From Virgibacillus sp. 7505 (GTDB lineage Bacteria; Bacillota; Bacilli; Bacillales; Amphibacillaceae): a stretch of DNA of 64,000 nucleotides. The stretch is taken from the NCBI RefSeq assembly GCF_002272135.1, contig NZ_NPBF01000028.1, positions 124,001-188,000 of the forward strand, in the 5' to 3' direction. The notes under the pieces are model-generated. The model had not been told where the DNA came from and searched no databases. It was given only the letters and a program-made list of their open reading frames with translations. Each line of letters opens with the position of its first letter. The first letter of the stretch is position 1. Both the position numbers and the translations under genes were made by a program. Shown piece by piece: positions 1-9,083 of this stretch.

Positions 1-677
1 AGGATTATTGGGAAATGCTGAGTTCTTTCCTTGATCTTATCGGAGTAAGCCAGGACGAGTTTTTCCGGGCTTATGATCATCTGGAAAGTGTAGTATTGAG
101 CGATCCGGAAGCATTCATTTCTGGTCTGGAAGATATTGCACTTCGCGCAGAAGCATTGGGAGACTTTGAAACTTCCACAGAATTAACGGAAGAGCAAGGT
201 AAAGAGCTTCTCGCAATTTGGAATGATTTGATGAATATCTTCCAAATGAAAGCTGAATTCTATCTGGTAGATGGAAATACGAAAACACCTGTGACGTTTG
301 AAGAACTACTGAAAGTTACGGATCTCGAGAATCGTATTTTGCTTGTAGATTTGTTTGACTTACAGGGTAATCACCTATTGAACTTTACTATAACTGGTGA
401 ATTGTTTGGTTCTGATTTGCTCACAGGTGCTCCAGCAGTAGAAGTACCTGTACAAGAAAAACCTTCTGAATCAGAACATAAGCACGAAGCCCCTGTATTA
501 AAAGAGAAAGTAACAGTCACACCAACGAAGACTGCGACGGAGACAGTGAAAGAAGAAGGCAAACGTCTTCCGGATACAGCTTCTCCTGTTGGCAATATTC
601 TAGTAGCCGGTGCAGTATTGATGGCTGCTGGTGCAGTATTATACGCATGGAACCGACGGAAGAGACATAGTAATTAA
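1..677 (+). CDS. Processed acidic surface protein, C-terminal part (5' end outside window)
   Basis: The reading frame is open to the left edge (first full codon at base 3), so the start lies upstream. The product is acidic and helical and ends in a sortase-type tail: LPDTA, a hydrophobic segment of about 20 residues (NILVAGAVLMAAGAVLYAW), then NRRKRHSN. The Pro/Glu/Thr-rich stretch before the LPDTA looks like a wall-spanning linker. This fits the Bacillus 'processed acidic surface protein' family, usually handled by a class D sortase encoded nearby; that sortase would be outside the window. Family assignment rests on the tail and the acidic repeats; no enzymatic role is implied. Confidence 0.75.
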   Translation, partial: DYWEMLSSFLDLIGVSQDEFFRAYDHLESVVLSDPEAFISGLEDIALRAEALGDFETSTELTEEQGKELLAIWNDLMNIFQMKAEFYLVDGNTKTPVTFEELLKVTDLENRILLVDLFDLQGNHLLNFTITGELFGSDLLTGAPAVEVPVQEKPSESEHKHEAPVLKEKVTVTPTKTATETVKEEGKRLPDTASPVGNILVAGAVLMAAGAVLYAWNRRKRHSN

Positions 678-684
678 TAATGTA

Positions 685-719
685 AGCACCACGAATCATT
701 TGATTCGCGGTGCTTTTTC
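685..719 (+). terminator. Intrinsic terminator after the surface protein gene
   Basis: A 14-bp stem with one mismatch (arms 685-698 and 701-714) is followed by a T-rich tail. Confidence 0.85.
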
Positions 720-803
720 TATATAAAAAGTGAAACAATCTGACAAGGTGCTCCGTACATATTATGGAAATAACAAAATTGTTACAGGGAAAGGGTGAAC
801 GAG

Positions 804-1730
804 ATGACAGAACCGGCAATGCAGCTGATTGGTCTGAAGAAGCAAATCGGTTCGAAACTGATTGTGAAGGGTTTGGACTTCGACATTCAGCCGGGTGAGG
901 TATTCGGATTCCTCGGACCAAACGGAGCAGGTAAAACAACGACAATTCGGATGATGGTAGGCTTGATTCGTATATCAGAAGGCGACGTGCGGATACAAGG
1001 AAAAAGCATCAAGACGGACTATAAAGAGGCAATCCGCCATGTTGGAGCAATTGTCGAGAATCCGGAATTATATGGGTTCATGTCCGGATACAAGAATTTG
1101 CTTGTATTTTCTAGGATGATTCCCGGTATATCAAAGGACCGCATTGATGAAGTAGTGAAACTCGTAGGATTGGAGAAGCGCATTCATCAGAAAGTGAAGA
1201 GGTATTCCTTAGGTATGAGGCAGCGGCTTGGCATTGCACAGGCATTATTACATAATCCGTCCATTTTGATATTGGATGAGCCGACGAATGGTTTGGACCC
1301 GTCAGGTATCCGAGAAATCCGTCAGTATATCCGCAGATTAGCAGAACAAGAGAATGTTGCAGTCATTGTCTCCAGTCATTTGCTTTCGGAAATGGAGCTT
1401 ATGTGTGACCGGATCGGCATTTTGAAGAATGGGGAACTTATTTCCATCCAGCAAATCCAAAATATTGAAGAGAACACACCAGCAGAAGTCGTGCAGATTG
1501 ATTGTCCGGCTGCCTTTCACGAAAAAGCACAGCGCCTCTTGCAGGAGGAATTCGGAATCACTGCAATGGCGAGCGGTGAGAAATTGGCATTTCCGATAAC
1601 GCGGGAAGAAATTCCATCCATCATCAGAGCACTGGCTGTCGCCGATATCGAGCTGTATGGTTTTGCAGTGGAACGGAAGACACTAGAGGATAAATTCTTA
1701 CATGTGATTGGAGAGAATGTCATTGAGTAA
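804..1730 (+). CDS. ABC transporter ATP-binding protein (BcrA-type)
   Basis: ATPase subunit of an ABC exporter. Visible motifs: Walker A GPNGAGKTT near residue 40, signature YSLGMRQRLGIAQALL, and Walker B ILILDEPTNGLDP followed by the H-loop SSHLL. The ~300-residue length with a C-terminal extension after the nucleotide-binding domain is typical of the CcmA/BcrA subgroup for lantibiotics, bacitracin or unknown hydrophobic substrates. I chose ATG at 804, which has AAGGGTG six bases upstream; an in-frame GTG at 795 is possible. It overlaps the permease gene, so the two should form one complex. Substrate unknown. Confidence 0.9.
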   Translation: MTEPAMQLIGLKKQIGSKLIVKGLDFDIQPGEVFGFLGPNGAGKTTTIRMMVGLIRISEGDVRIQGKSIKTDYKEAIRHVGAIVENPELYGFMSGYKNLLVFSRMIPGISKDRIDEVVKLVGLEKRIHQKVKRYSLGMRQRLGIAQALLHNPSILILDEPTNGLDPSGIREIRQYIRRLAEQENVAVIVSSHLLSEMELMCDRIGILKNGELISIQQIQNIEENTPAEVVQIDCPAAFHEKAQRLLQEEFGITAMASGEKLAFPITREEIPSIIRALAVADIELYGFAVERKTLEDKFLHVIGENVIE

Positions 1731-2646
1731 CTTTTTCCAGCTTGTTCGAAACGAGCAAACGAAGCTGTACAGCCAGCTGTCGACGTGGATCATGCTTGGC
1801 ATTCTTATAGTGGTAGTACTAGGCTTCGCTATTCTGATGCGGACAGCAGATGGATTTGTATCGGATTATGATGATGCGACATGGAAGCAGCAATTGCAAG
1901 AAGAGAACGAATCACTTGCGGAATTCGACCCGGCAGATTCAAATATCTTAATCAATAACTACCGGATAGAGAATGATTTGAAACCTGAAGGCATGACGGC
2001 TTGGGAATTCCTTTACCAGGGTAATTTCCTAACCAGTGTGCTCAGCTTGCTGACAATCATAGTAGCTGGCGGAATAATAGCAAATGAATACCGCTGGGGA
2101 ACAATTAAGCTCTTATTGATTCGTCCGGCGACAAGGACGAAGATTTTCTTTGCTAAATATACAAGTGTATTGCTTTTTGCTTTGACTGCATTGATTGTAT
2201 TATTTGTCTTCTCTTGGTTATTCGGAATGTTGTTCTTTGGTCTTGGGGGCGACGGTTCCATGCTGCAAGTGAAAGATGGGGAAGTCGTTGAGATCTCTGT
2301 GTGGACCCGAATAGCACAGGACTATGGCCTGCAGCTGGTGAAGCTGGTCGTATGGGCAACATTCGCCTTCATGATTTCCGCGGCATTCCGAAATGGAGCC
2401 CTGGCAATCGGAACAGCCATCTTCCTAATGTTTGTCGGGAGCTCGGTTATTCCATTCATTTACGATAAGCCATTTGCGAAGTATGTCTTATTTTCGAATC
2501 TGGATTTGACTCAGTTTACAACGGGTATGAAATTAATTGATGATTTAACGCTTACATTCGCGATTGTGACTATAATTGTGTATTATCTTATCTTTTTAGT
2601 CGTAGGATGGGTATTGTTCGCCAAACGCGATGTAGCAGGTCATTAA
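1717..2646 (+). CDS. ABC transporter permease (ABC-2 type)
   Basis: Membrane partner of the preceding ATPase. It has an N-terminal transmembrane segment (residues ~20-40), an extracytoplasmic loop rich in D/E/N, then five or more hydrophobic segments including a conserved-looking ANEYRWGTIKLLLIRP stretch typical of the ABC-2 family in bacteriocin/bacitracin exporters. The start lies inside the 3' end of the upstream gene (stop at 1728-1730), implying translational coupling; TTG codons at 1708 and 1723 are alternative starts. Confidence 0.88.
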   Translation: MSLSNFFQLVRNEQTKLYSQLSTWIMLGILIVVVLGFAILMRTADGFVSDYDDATWKQQLQEENESLAEFDPADSNILINNYRIENDLKPEGMTAWEFLYQGNFLTSVLSLLTIIVAGGIIANEYRWGTIKLLLIRPATRTKIFFAKYTSVLLFALTALIVLFVFSWLFGMLFFGLGGDGSMLQVKDGEVVEISVWTRIAQDYGLQLVKLVVWATFAFMISAAFRNGALAIGTAIFLMFVGSSVIPFIYDKPFAKYVLFSNLDLTQFTTGMKLIDDLTLTFAIVTIIVYYLIFLVVGWVLFAKRDVAGH

Positions 2647-2666
2647 AATAAGAGAGGGGAATTGAA

Positions 2667-3089
2667 ATGGTAAAAAGAACAGCAGAAAAAGTGTTAGTAA
2701 TTATTGGAGCAGTTTTGTTTCTTGTCTTTGCGGTTTGGTCAGTTATAGGTCTTGGAGGTGCTGATGAAGCAACAACTAATGAACTCGTAAACCAAGGTTT
2801 AACGGCAGAGGATGCATCTATGTTTACTGATCTAGTGACGGGTATGTCTATCTGGTTCATTATCCTATATGTAATATGTGCTATTCTTGGTTTTGTTTCT
2901 TTAGCTATGCTGAAACCAAATAAAAAAGCAACAGGAGCAGGTATTCTTCTTATTATTACAGCAGTACTTGGTACGGTCCTATCTGTCTTTACAGGCATCA
3001 TTGGCGGCATCCTTTATTTGATCGCAGGTATCATGGCGATTGTGCGAAAGCCTGTTGAGCAATATAATGATAGAGGAGAAACGTATTAA
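2667..3089 (+). CDS. DUF4064 membrane protein, copy 1
   Basis: Small membrane protein (140 aa) of the DUF4064 family, beginning with the diagnostic MVKRTAEKVL motif. Four hydrophobic segments are visible, with a soluble loop after the first (residues ~35-50). It starts 20 bp after the ABC permease with the site AGAGGGGAA, so it is probably co-transcribed with the exporter. It is the first of three tandem paralogues. Function unknown. Confidence 0.85.
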   Translation: MVKRTAEKVLVIIGAVLFLVFAVWSVIGLGGADEATTNELVNQGLTAEDASMFTDLVTGMSIWFIILYVICAILGFVSLAMLKPNKKATGAGILLIITAVLGTVLSVFTGIIGGILYLIAGIMAIVRKPVEQYNDRGETY

Positions 3090-3115
3090 GAAGTAACGCA
3101 GGAAGGAGGTTTGAC

Positions 3116-3526
3116 ATGTTGAAACGAACAGCGGAGAAGGTACTTGCCATCATTGGTGCAATTGTCTTCCTCATTACTGCGGTCATGACAACAGTTCAGG
3201 TAGCTACATACGATCCTGAGGCTGCTCGCGATCAGATACTCGAAAGCGGAGTTGATCAAACAGTTGATACTGGTATGATTGCCGATATCGCAGGCTCCAT
3301 TGGAATCTTTGTCATAATCGTGAGTGTCATTAGTGCCATCTTAGGTATTGTGGCAGCAGTTAAGCTGAAGACGGATCGTAAACAGACTGGCCTTGGTATC
3401 ATGCTTATAATCGTGGCATTAGTAGGTTCTATCGGTACTTTCCTATCGGGCTTTATCGGCGGAATGGTTTATATTATTGCGGGTGTTATGGTGCTGGCGA
3501 GAAGACCAGCCGATGAAATCAGATAA
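3116..3526 (+). CDS. DUF4064 membrane protein, copy 2
   Basis: 136-aa paralogue of the previous gene, starting MLKRTAEKVLAIIGA, with the same four-segment layout and a variable acidic loop after the first segment. It has a very strong ribosome binding site (GGAAGGAGG) and lies 26 bp from copy 1. Divergence in the loop and preservation of the N-terminus and the last two segments suggest old duplication with diversification rather than a recent repeat. Function unknown. Confidence 0.85.
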   Translation: MLKRTAEKVLAIIGAIVFLITAVMTTVQVATYDPEAARDQILESGVDQTVDTGMIADIAGSIGIFVIIVSVISAILGIVAAVKLKTDRKQTGLGIMLIIVALVGSIGTFLSGFIGGMVYIIAGVMVLARRPADEIR

Positions 3527-3549
3527 TAAGAGAGAAAGAGGGAAAACGG

Positions 3550-3975
3550 TTGATCAAACGTACTGCGGAATTAGTCTTAGGAATTATAGGAGTAGTATTT
3601 AATGTCTTGGGTGCTATTCTTGTTGGTTTGTTCATGGGTGTAGCGGGTAATTCCATCAATGAAGAGATAAAGAATGATCCGACTATCACTGCTGAAGATG
3701 CAGCATTAGCCAGCAATTTTGTCGATGGTTTAGGTTGGTTCTATGTCATCGTTTGTGTGATCGGAGCCATTCTTGGTGTGGTAGGTATCTTGCTTTTGCG
3801 CCGTAACAGCAGTGCCATAGCTTCCGGCGTGATCTTCATCGTTGCTGCGGTTTTGATAACGTTCTTGACGTTATTCGTTGCAATTATACCAGCGATTCTC
3901 TATCTGGTTGCGGGTATCTTGGCAATAGTCCGCAAGCCCATTGATACAAATGAAAATACAATAGAGAGTTACTGA
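3550..3975 (+). CDS. DUF4064 membrane protein, copy 3 (TTG start)
   Basis: Third tandem member, 141 aa, starting at TTG with the family motif MIKRTAELVLGIIG. It has four hydrophobic segments and ends with VRKPIDTNEN, parallel to the VRKPVEQYND end of copy 1. It lies 23 bp after copy 2 and ends just before a strong hairpin terminator, so it is probably the last gene of the ABC-DUF4064 operon. Function unknown. Confidence 0.83.
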   Translation: MIKRTAELVLGIIGVVFNVLGAILVGLFMGVAGNSINEEIKNDPTITAEDAALASNFVDGLGWFYVIVCVIGAILGVVGILLLRRNSSAIASGVIFIVAAVLITFLTLFVAIIPAILYLVAGILAIVRKPIDTNENTIESY

Positions 3976-3984
3976 ATCCATGAA

Positions 3985-4014
3985 GGGGCACTGCCATTGG
4001 CAGTGCTCCTTTTT
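3985..4014 (+). terminator. Intrinsic terminator ending the ABC-DUF4064 operon
   Basis: An 11-bp stem (3985-3995 with 3999-4009) is followed by TTTTT. It lies between convergent genes. Confidence 0.85.
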
Positions 4015-4357
4015 AAAGGGATAATGCTAGGAAAGCTAGCAGTATGCCGCTTATATAGCTGCATAGCAAGTAACCGAGAGCCATGGCTATTTTCCTTCTG
4101 CTGCCCAGTTGAACAATCTCCAAGAAAAAAGTGGAGAAGGTCGTGAATGAGCCGAGAAATCCAACGGCGAGGAAGTTATGCCAGCCCGATCCCCAATCTG
4201 CTTGGAGCACGAGTCCGATTAGGAAGGAACCCATAATGTTAATCAGGAAGGTACCTAGAGGGAAGTTGTTCCTCCAAAATGTTTCGACTCGTCTGCTTAT
4301 TTCGTAACGAGAAATTGCTCCAAGCCAGCCGCCGGCAAGTACCATGATAAGACTCAT
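4013..4357 (-). CDS. crcB: Fluoride efflux channel subunit CrcB/Fluc (second of pair)
   Basis: Small four-helix membrane protein (114 aa) of the CrcB/Fluc family, which exports fluoride as an antiparallel dimer. Visible motifs are GGWLGAISRYEIS at the N-terminus, the NIMGS segment and the TTFSTF phenylalanine box. Start at 4357 has AAAGGAGC upstream; a longer open frame exists but lacks a site. Its ATG overlaps the TGA of the upstream crcB by four bases, the usual arrangement for the two subunits of a heterodimeric channel. Confidence 0.9.
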   Translation of the reverse strand: MSLIMVLAGGWLGAISRYEISRRVETFWRNNFPLGTFLINIMGSFLIGLVLQADWGSGWHNFLAVGFLGSFTTFSTFFLEIVQLGSRRKIAMALGYLLCSYISGILLAFLALSL

Positions 4358-4746
4358 AAAGACTGCTCCTTTATGACTTGACTCGGCGAAAGTCGAAGAC
4401 CAATGAGCAGTGCTGCTATTCCGCCTGTTGTACTGCAAACGAGATACACCAAGCCAATATGTGTCATGCCATCTTGGATGAGAAGGGCTGTTTCCAGGCT
4501 GACAGTCGAAAAAGTTGTAAATGCTCCGATCATGCCTGTTGTCAATGCTTTGGCTAGAGCAGGTTTATCTGCAAAGTAGCGCCTTTTCACAAAGTTAGTC
4601 ATATAACCCATGGCGAAACATCCTATCATATTGATGCAAAGCGTCCCTGTTGGAAAATTACCAGTCTGCGGTACCAATGATCCAATAAGATAACGGAGAA
4701 GGGCACCAATACTGCCGCCGCAGCCAATTGCGAGATACATTTTCAT
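4354..4746 (-). CDS. crcB: Fluoride efflux channel subunit CrcB/Fluc (first of pair)
   Basis: 130-aa partner of the adjacent CrcB. It shows GGSIGALLRYLIG, CINMIGCF and GAFTTFSTVSLE, the standard Fluc fingerprint. Start at 4746 has AAGAAGG eight bases upstream; the hydrophobic core begins immediately after. I see no fluoride riboswitch upstream on this strand, so expression may be constitutive. A TATAAT hexamer lies about 45 bp before the start but has no good -35 element. Confidence 0.9.
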   Translation of the reverse strand: MKMYLAIGCGGSIGALLRYLIGSLVPQTGNFPTGTLCINMIGCFAMGYMTNFVKRRYFADKPALAKALTTGMIGAFTTFSTVSLETALLIQDGMTHIGLVYLVCSTTGGIAALLIGLRLSPSQVIKEQSL

Positions 4747-4844
4747 ACACAAAACCTTCTTTGCCCGCATATAATGCTGTATGCCTGTATTATACCCCAT
4801 TATCTGTGTTACGCTAGCAGGACGGATTCAGAAGGAAAGGTAGT

Positions 4845-5048
4845 ATGATTATGATGAAAAATGCGGCGATTTTAAGTGAGGAATATTTCTTATCCTACTT
4901 TCGCCTGCTGATGAATACGCGCGGCTGTTCTGTAGAAGAAGCTTATCACCTCACAATTGAGCAGATTTTCGAAGGAGATATCAATCTCTTTGGCGAAGAC
5001 ACCAAAAAGAATTTCAAACTTGCTTATCAAGCAGTCAAAGGAAACTGA
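4845..5048 (+). CDS. Small hypothetical protein (67 aa)
   Basis: I do not recognise the family. The product is a short, mixed-charge, probably helical soluble protein with one cysteine (TRGCSVEEAYHLT). GGAAAGG lies four bases before the ATG at 4845; ATGs at 4851 and 4854 are also possible. It is divergent from the crcB pair and upstream of the Fur-boxed flavodoxin promoter, so it is not clearly in the flavodoxin operon. Codon use looks like that of neighbours. Confidence 0.55.
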   Translation: MIMMKNAAILSEEYFLSYFRLLMNTRGCSVEEAYHLTIEQIFEGDINLFGEDTKKNFKLAYQAVKGN

Positions 5049-5068
5049 TGCTTCCTGACATGCTCCAT

Positions 5069-5098
5069 TTGACATTGAGAATGGTTATCAATTAAAAT
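5069..5098 (+). promoter_or_regulatory. Sigma-A promoter with Fur box in the spacer, for the flavodoxin gene
   Basis: TTGACA at 5069-5074 and TAAAAT at 5093-5098 are separated by 18 bp. The spacer contains TGAGAATGGTTATCA (5076-5090), matching the 7-1-7 Fur consensus TGATAAT-N-ATTATCA at 12 of 14 defined positions. A repressor there would block RNA polymerase, which implies induction under iron starvation. Confidence 0.75.
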
Positions 5099-5120
5099 GG
5101 GAGCAGATGAAGGGAAGTGA

Positions 5121-5591
5121 ATGAAGGTGGCAAGTGTACTGATAGCATTCACCAGTATGTCAGGCAATACAGAGGAAATGGCTGACATTATGGAACAGAC
5201 GCTGGAAGAAAAAGGAGTCGAAGTGACAAAGCTCCAAATTGATATAGATCAGTTAGACGTTTTTACGATGACCGATTATGATGGTATCTTAATGGGCACC
5301 TATACATGGGGAGATGGAGATATTCCCTATGAAATAGAGGATTTCTACGATGAGCTGGATGACATCGAACTGGATGGAAAACCAGTGGCCCTTTTTGGAT
5401 CCTGTGATTCCATCTATGCTAGCTACGGTGCTGCAATTGATACATTCCAGGAAAAATTCAAGGAGCGCGGAGCGGAAATCGCTCTTGAAACTCTGAAAGT
5501 CGACCTCTCTCCAGAAGACGAGGATATACGTAACTGTCAGGAATTCGCTGCTTCGTTTGCTTCTGTAATAGAGAAAGAACGCAGTTTATAA
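5121..5591 (+). CDS. Flavodoxin (YkuN/YkuP-like)
   Basis: 156-aa FMN-binding electron carrier that replaces ferredoxin when iron is scarce. The N-terminus shows the phosphate-binding loop (TSMSGNTEEMA), followed by the aromatic loops around TYTWGDGDIP and GSCDSIYASYGAA. The acidic composition is typical. The ATG at 5121 follows AGGGAAG. The Fur-box promoter immediately upstream parallels iron regulation of the B. subtilis short-chain flavodoxins. It is monocistronic, ending at a strong hairpin. Confidence 0.9.
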   Translation: MKVASVLIAFTSMSGNTEEMADIMEQTLEEKGVEVTKLQIDIDQLDVFTMTDYDGILMGTYTWGDGDIPYEIEDFYDELDDIELDGKPVALFGSCDSIYASYGAAIDTFQEKFKERGAEIALETLKVDLSPEDEDIRNCQEFAASFASVIEKERSL

Positions 5592-5627
5592 AAAGCAGTC
5601 TGCTTCAAGCAGACTGCTTTTTATTTT
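5591..5627 (+). terminator. Intrinsic terminator after flavodoxin
   Basis: A near-perfect long inverted repeat (AAGCAGTCTGC paired with GCAGACTGCTT) is followed by TTTTTATTTT. Confidence 0.9.
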
Positions 5628-5722
5628 GTAGAAATGTGTTTACGAACTTTTTAAATTTTAAAGGGGATATGTAGAATAATGTCGAATAAATTCGGGTATA
5701 GAGACGGATAGGAGGCAGGACT

Positions 5723-6136
5723 ATGGACATATTTCAAATACATACAAAGCACCACGATGATATGATTGATATTACTGACTCTATTCAGCGCTATATCCAA
5801 TCAATTGGCATCCAAGAAGGAATAGCAGTCATCTCTTCTTTGCATACGACGGCGGGCATTACCGTTAATGAAAATGCTGATCCCGATGTAAAGCGGGATT
5901 TTCTTCGCAGGTTTAGGGAGATATATCCTTGGGAACAAGAACAGGATTTGCATGCGGAGGGAAATACAGCAGCACATTTGAAAACAAGTACCGTCGGACA
6001 TGCTCAGACAGTGCTAATCTCTGAGGGTGAGCTCGTATTAGGAACATGGCAAGGTATTTACTTTTGTGAGTTTGATGGACCGAGAACAAGAAAATATGCA
6101 GTCCAAGTACTATCATCCGGAAAGGAAGGTGTATGA
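5723..6136 (+). CDS. yjbQ: YjbQ family protein (UPF0047, secondary thiamine-phosphate synthase activity)
   Basis: 137-aa member of the YjbQ/UPF0047 family. The conserved His-rich core is visible: [29 protein letters not shown] and [15 protein letters not shown]. Some members show weak thiamine-phosphate synthase activity, but the physiological role is not settled. Ribosome binding site AGGAGGC lies 5 bp upstream. The stop overlaps the start of the EAL-domain gene, so the two are co-translated; why they are paired is unclear. Confidence 0.88.
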   Translation: MDIFQIHTKHHDDMIDITDSIQRYIQSIGIQEGIAVISSLHTTAGITVNENADPDVKRDFLRRFREIYPWEQEQDLHAEGNTAAHLKTSTVGHAQTVLISEGELVLGTWQGIYFCEFDGPRTRKYAVQVLSSGKEGV

Positions 6137-7167
6137 TGGAACAGCTTTCTGTATGTGCCATGTGCGGGACGGTCCTTGATATACCGGAGAAGGGTGAATT
6201 GCTGATGCGTTCACCAGAATCATTCAGGAATTTATCGTCAGAAAATCCGCCTCGGCAAGAAGATACATATACGATTCTCCAATATTTCAGCTTACAGCAA
6301 TTAGAGCAGATGCTCCTGTCCTTGCGCAGCCAAAGTATACCGGATGTAAGGTGTACCGTCGCCAAGAAAGTAACTAATAGCTATCCAATGGTATCTGTCG
6401 AGGAGCTGCTCCAACGTGTTCAATTTCCGCATTTCACAGACATTATTCACAAGGGAGCATTCCAGTCTTTCCTGCAGCCGATCGTTTCCATGAAGAATGA
6501 GGAAATATTCGGGTTCGAGCATTTGCTGCGGGCAGATAAACGGGAAGTCTCACCAGCTGCACTATTTAATTTCGCAGCAGAAGCAGGACTTACTTCTATG
6601 CTCGACCAGCGAGCGAGAAAGACTGCAGTCAGAAAAAGGGCACAGGAATCTATTCCCGATGGAGTAAAAAGCTTCATCAATTTCCTGCCATCAACCATTT
6701 ATAATCCTGACTTCTGTCTAAGGCAGACATTCCATACAGTCGAACAATATGGAGTGGATCCGAAAGACCTTGTTTTTGAAGTAGTTGAGACAGAGAAATT
6801 GGATGACGTCGCTCGCTTGAAGCGTATCTTTAAACGGTACAAGCAAGAAGGAATGAAGGTTGCACTGGATGATGTAGGAGCAGGCTATTCCACGCTTGAA
6901 CTGCTTAAAGAATTGGAGCCCGATTTTGTCAAGATTGACAGAGCATACATATCTTACTGCGACAGCGATACGCAGAAACAGGAATTTCTATTTAAAGTAA
7001 TGGACGTTGCCCGCCTCCTTGGCACACAGGTGCTGGCAGAAGGAATTGAAAGGCAAGAGGAGCTTACTTTCTGTAAACAAATTGGAATGGATTTAGCGCA
7101 AGGCTACTTTATCGGGAAACCGAGTACCGAAGCTGTATCAGAAGATGTGCTGTTTCCTACCAGATAA
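6133..7167 (+). CDS. EAL-domain protein (probable c-di-GMP phosphodiesterase)
   Basis: 344 aa. A divergent N-terminal ~100 residues begins with a CxxC pair (VCAMCGTV); an EAL domain covers residues ~105-340. Expected catalytic residues look present: Glu129 in the EAL motif (here EHL), Asn183 in FINFLP, Glu216/Glu219 in FEVVET, Asp246-Asp247 in DDVGAGYS, Lys267 in VKIDR, and the AEGIE and QGYFIGKP motifs. The middle Ala of EAL is His, which does not remove a metal ligand. Activity is likely but not proven. It is translationally coupled to yjbQ by a 4-bp overlap. Confidence 0.87.
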   Translation: MMEQLSVCAMCGTVLDIPEKGELLMRSPESFRNLSSENPPRQEDTYTILQYFSLQQLEQMLLSLRSQSIPDVRCTVAKKVTNSYPMVSVEELLQRVQFPHFTDIIHKGAFQSFLQPIVSMKNEEIFGFEHLLRADKREVSPAALFNFAAEAGLTSMLDQRARKTAVRKRAQESIPDGVKSFINFLPSTIYNPDFCLRQTFHTVEQYGVDPKDLVFEVVETEKLDDVARLKRIFKRYKQEGMKVALDDVGAGYSTLELLKELEPDFVKIDRAYISYCDSDTQKQEFLFKVMDVARLLGTQVLAEGIERQEELTFCKQIGMDLAQGYFIGKPSTEAVSEDVLFPTR

Positions 7168-7184
7168 TAGATTCGTCCGAACCA

Positions 7185-7228
7185 CCCCGTTATCAATCGG
7201 AATGTATACGATTGATAGCGGGGTTTTT
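7185..7228 (+). terminator. Intrinsic terminator after the EAL gene
   Basis: A 15-bp stem (7185-7199 with 7209-7223, one wobble) is followed by TTTTT. Confidence 0.9.
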
Positions 7229-7281
7229 AAACTTTATTAGAAAAATCGATCGAAATATTTTACATTTTTTTAAAAATAACT

Positions 7282-7307
7282 TCAAGTTCTGGAAAGCCGG
7301 CCGATAT
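7282..7307 (+). promoter_or_regulatory. Sigma-D (motility) promoter for the chemoreceptor gene
   Basis: GCCGATAT at 7300-7307 matches the sigma-D -10 exactly. TCAAGTTC at 7282-7289 resembles the -35 (TAAAGTTT), with a spacing one base shorter than usual. The downstream gene is a chemotaxis receptor, as expected for this sigma factor. Confidence 0.75.
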
Positions 7308-7369
7308 ATTGAAAGTCATTATACGGTGGGAAATAGCTGTGTAATAGCTATCATCAGGGGGATACTGGA

Positions 7370-9082
7370 ATGAAATTATTGAAAAATGTAAAAATCAGGA
7401 CAAAAATGCTTATTTTAATCTTGGTCGGAGCTATTGCACTGGGAATTGTAGGAACATCTGGGATAATATATACCAGAGATATGGCAAAGGATGCCGAAAT
7501 GATGTACAAGGAGAAGCTTCTCCCTAACTTGTCGATAAGTCAGATTCGAGTGAATAATAGATCGAACGATGCGTATGTATTGGAACTGATGCTTAATAAG
7601 GACTCTGCGAGAAATGACGAGTTAAGTGAAATGCTTTCACAGTCCAGTGCTCAAGTAGAGGAAGAACTAGAAAAACTGGAAAACAGCGGTATGTCAGCAA
7701 GAGGAAAAGAAATCTTAGAATCTTATAATAAAGAACGCAATAAATTAAATGACATTAGGAACCGAGTGCTGAAATTTGCATTGGTAAATCAAAATGATGA
7801 TGCATACAATCTTTTTGTAGAAGAACAGATTCCGCAGCGTACAGTAGTAAATGATATTCTGCAAGAACTGCAGGACCAGAATACGAAGGAAGCAGAACAA
7901 ACTTATGTGCAGGCAACTGAGGACGTAAGACTAGCTACCATAGTCTTATCTAGCGTCATAGGTGTAGCCTTAATACTGCTGATTACAATAGGAATCATTA
8001 TATCGAAGCTTATCGTCTCTCCAGTGAAAGAGATGCGTATTTTATTGGGCAAGGCTGCAGATGGAGATTTCAGTTCGGATGGCACGCATCAATCCAAGGA
8101 TGAGATCGGCGAACTGACGGCTTCTTATAATGCCATGGCAGATGGTATGCGGTCTATTATCCGAGTTGTGAATGATACATCCCAGCAAGTGGCTGCATCT
8201 GCAGAAGAACTGAGTGCAAGTGCGGAACAAAGCAGTTCGTCATCTGAACATGTAGCCAAAACGATTCAAGAGCTGGCAGAAGGTTCAGTCCAGCAGCTTG
8301 AGCTAGTTACAACTGCTACAGGGACAATGGGCAGTATGGGGCAGCATACGAGCAAGCTTGCTTCAAACGCTCAGAATGTTGAAGAGGCAGTACAAAAAAC
8401 TTCTGAACTATCTATCCAGGGTGGGCATGCAATCAAGGATGTAAATGAACAGATGGAAACAATCACTTCCCATGTGCAGGAGCTTTCTGCATCGATCGAC
8501 AGTTTGAACAAACGGTCTCGGGAAATCAGTGATATTACGAGCGTTATCACGGATATCTCCGCACAGACCAATCTTCTTGCGCTGAATGCCACTATCGAGG
8601 CAGCACAGGCTGGAGAGCATGGAAAGGGATTTGCAGTAGTCGCGGATGAGGTGCGCAAGTTAGCTGAGGAAACGAAGGGAGCAGCAGGACAAATTGCTGC
8701 TTTGGTTGACTTTATCCACCAGGATACGACTAAAACAATAGATTTGATGCAGCATGCAGCGGATGAAGTACAAGCTGGTACACGAGTTGTCGATCAAGCG
8801 GGCGGTTCTTTCCTTCAGATTGAAACTGCGGTAGCAGGTCTGGTGGATGAATTCAAAGAGGTGAGAGTTGCTCTGGAAGGTATGATTGCTGGTACAGATT
8901 CAGTCAATATGTCCCTTGGGGATGTGAACGAGGTCGCAGAAGAAGGAGCAGCTTCGACCGAAAGTGTGTCAGCTGCCACAGAACAGCAGCTGGCTGCCAT
9001 GCAGGAAATTGCGGCATCATCCAGTTCTCTTGCATTTATGGCAGAGGAGCTTCAAACCGCTATTGCTCGTTTCCGTGTGTAA
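7370..9082 (+). CDS. Methyl-accepting chemotaxis protein
   Basis: 570-aa transmembrane chemoreceptor. It has an N-terminal membrane segment (residues ~13-33), a four-helix-bundle type extracellular domain (~35-185), a second membrane segment (~190-212), a HAMP domain, and a long cytoplasmic coiled-coil signalling domain with the invariant hairpin tip around [22 protein letters not shown] and [17 protein letters not shown]. The ligand is unknown. GGGGGAT precedes the ATG. It is monocistronic and has its own sigma-D-like promoter. Confidence 0.95.
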   Translation: MKLLKNVKIRTKMLILILVGAIALGIVGTSGIIYTRDMAKDAEMMYKEKLLPNLSISQIRVNNRSNDAYVLELMLNKDSARNDELSEMLSQSSAQVEEELEKLENSGMSARGKEILESYNKERNKLNDIRNRVLKFALVNQNDDAYNLFVEEQIPQRTVVNDILQELQDQNTKEAEQTYVQATEDVRLATIVLSSVIGVALILLITIGIIISKLIVSPVKEMRILLGKAADGDFSSDGTHQSKDEIGELTASYNAMADGMRSIIRVVNDTSQQVAASAEELSASAEQSSSSSEHVAKTIQELAEGSVQQLELVTTATGTMGSMGQHTSKLASNAQNVEEAVQKTSELSIQGGHAIKDVNEQMETITSHVQELSASIDSLNKRSREISDITSVITDISAQTNLLALNATIEAAQAGEHGKGFAVVADEVRKLAEETKGAAGQIAALVDFIHQDTTKTIDLMQHAADEVQAGTRVVDQAGGSFLQIETAVAGLVDEFKEVRVALEGMIAGTDSVNMSLGDVNEVAEEGAASTESVSAATEQQLAAMQEIAASSSSLAFMAEELQTAIARFRV

Positions 9083-9083
9083 G

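Noticed and set aside
517-945. Minus-strand reading frames opposite the surface protein and ABC genes
   Set aside because: No ribosome binding site, low-complexity or shadow composition, and opposite to clear genes. The same applies to the many other frames antisense to genes in this window.
4747-4844. Fluoride riboswitch upstream of the crcB pair
   Set aside because: The conserved crcB motif sequence and pseudoknot are absent in the leader.
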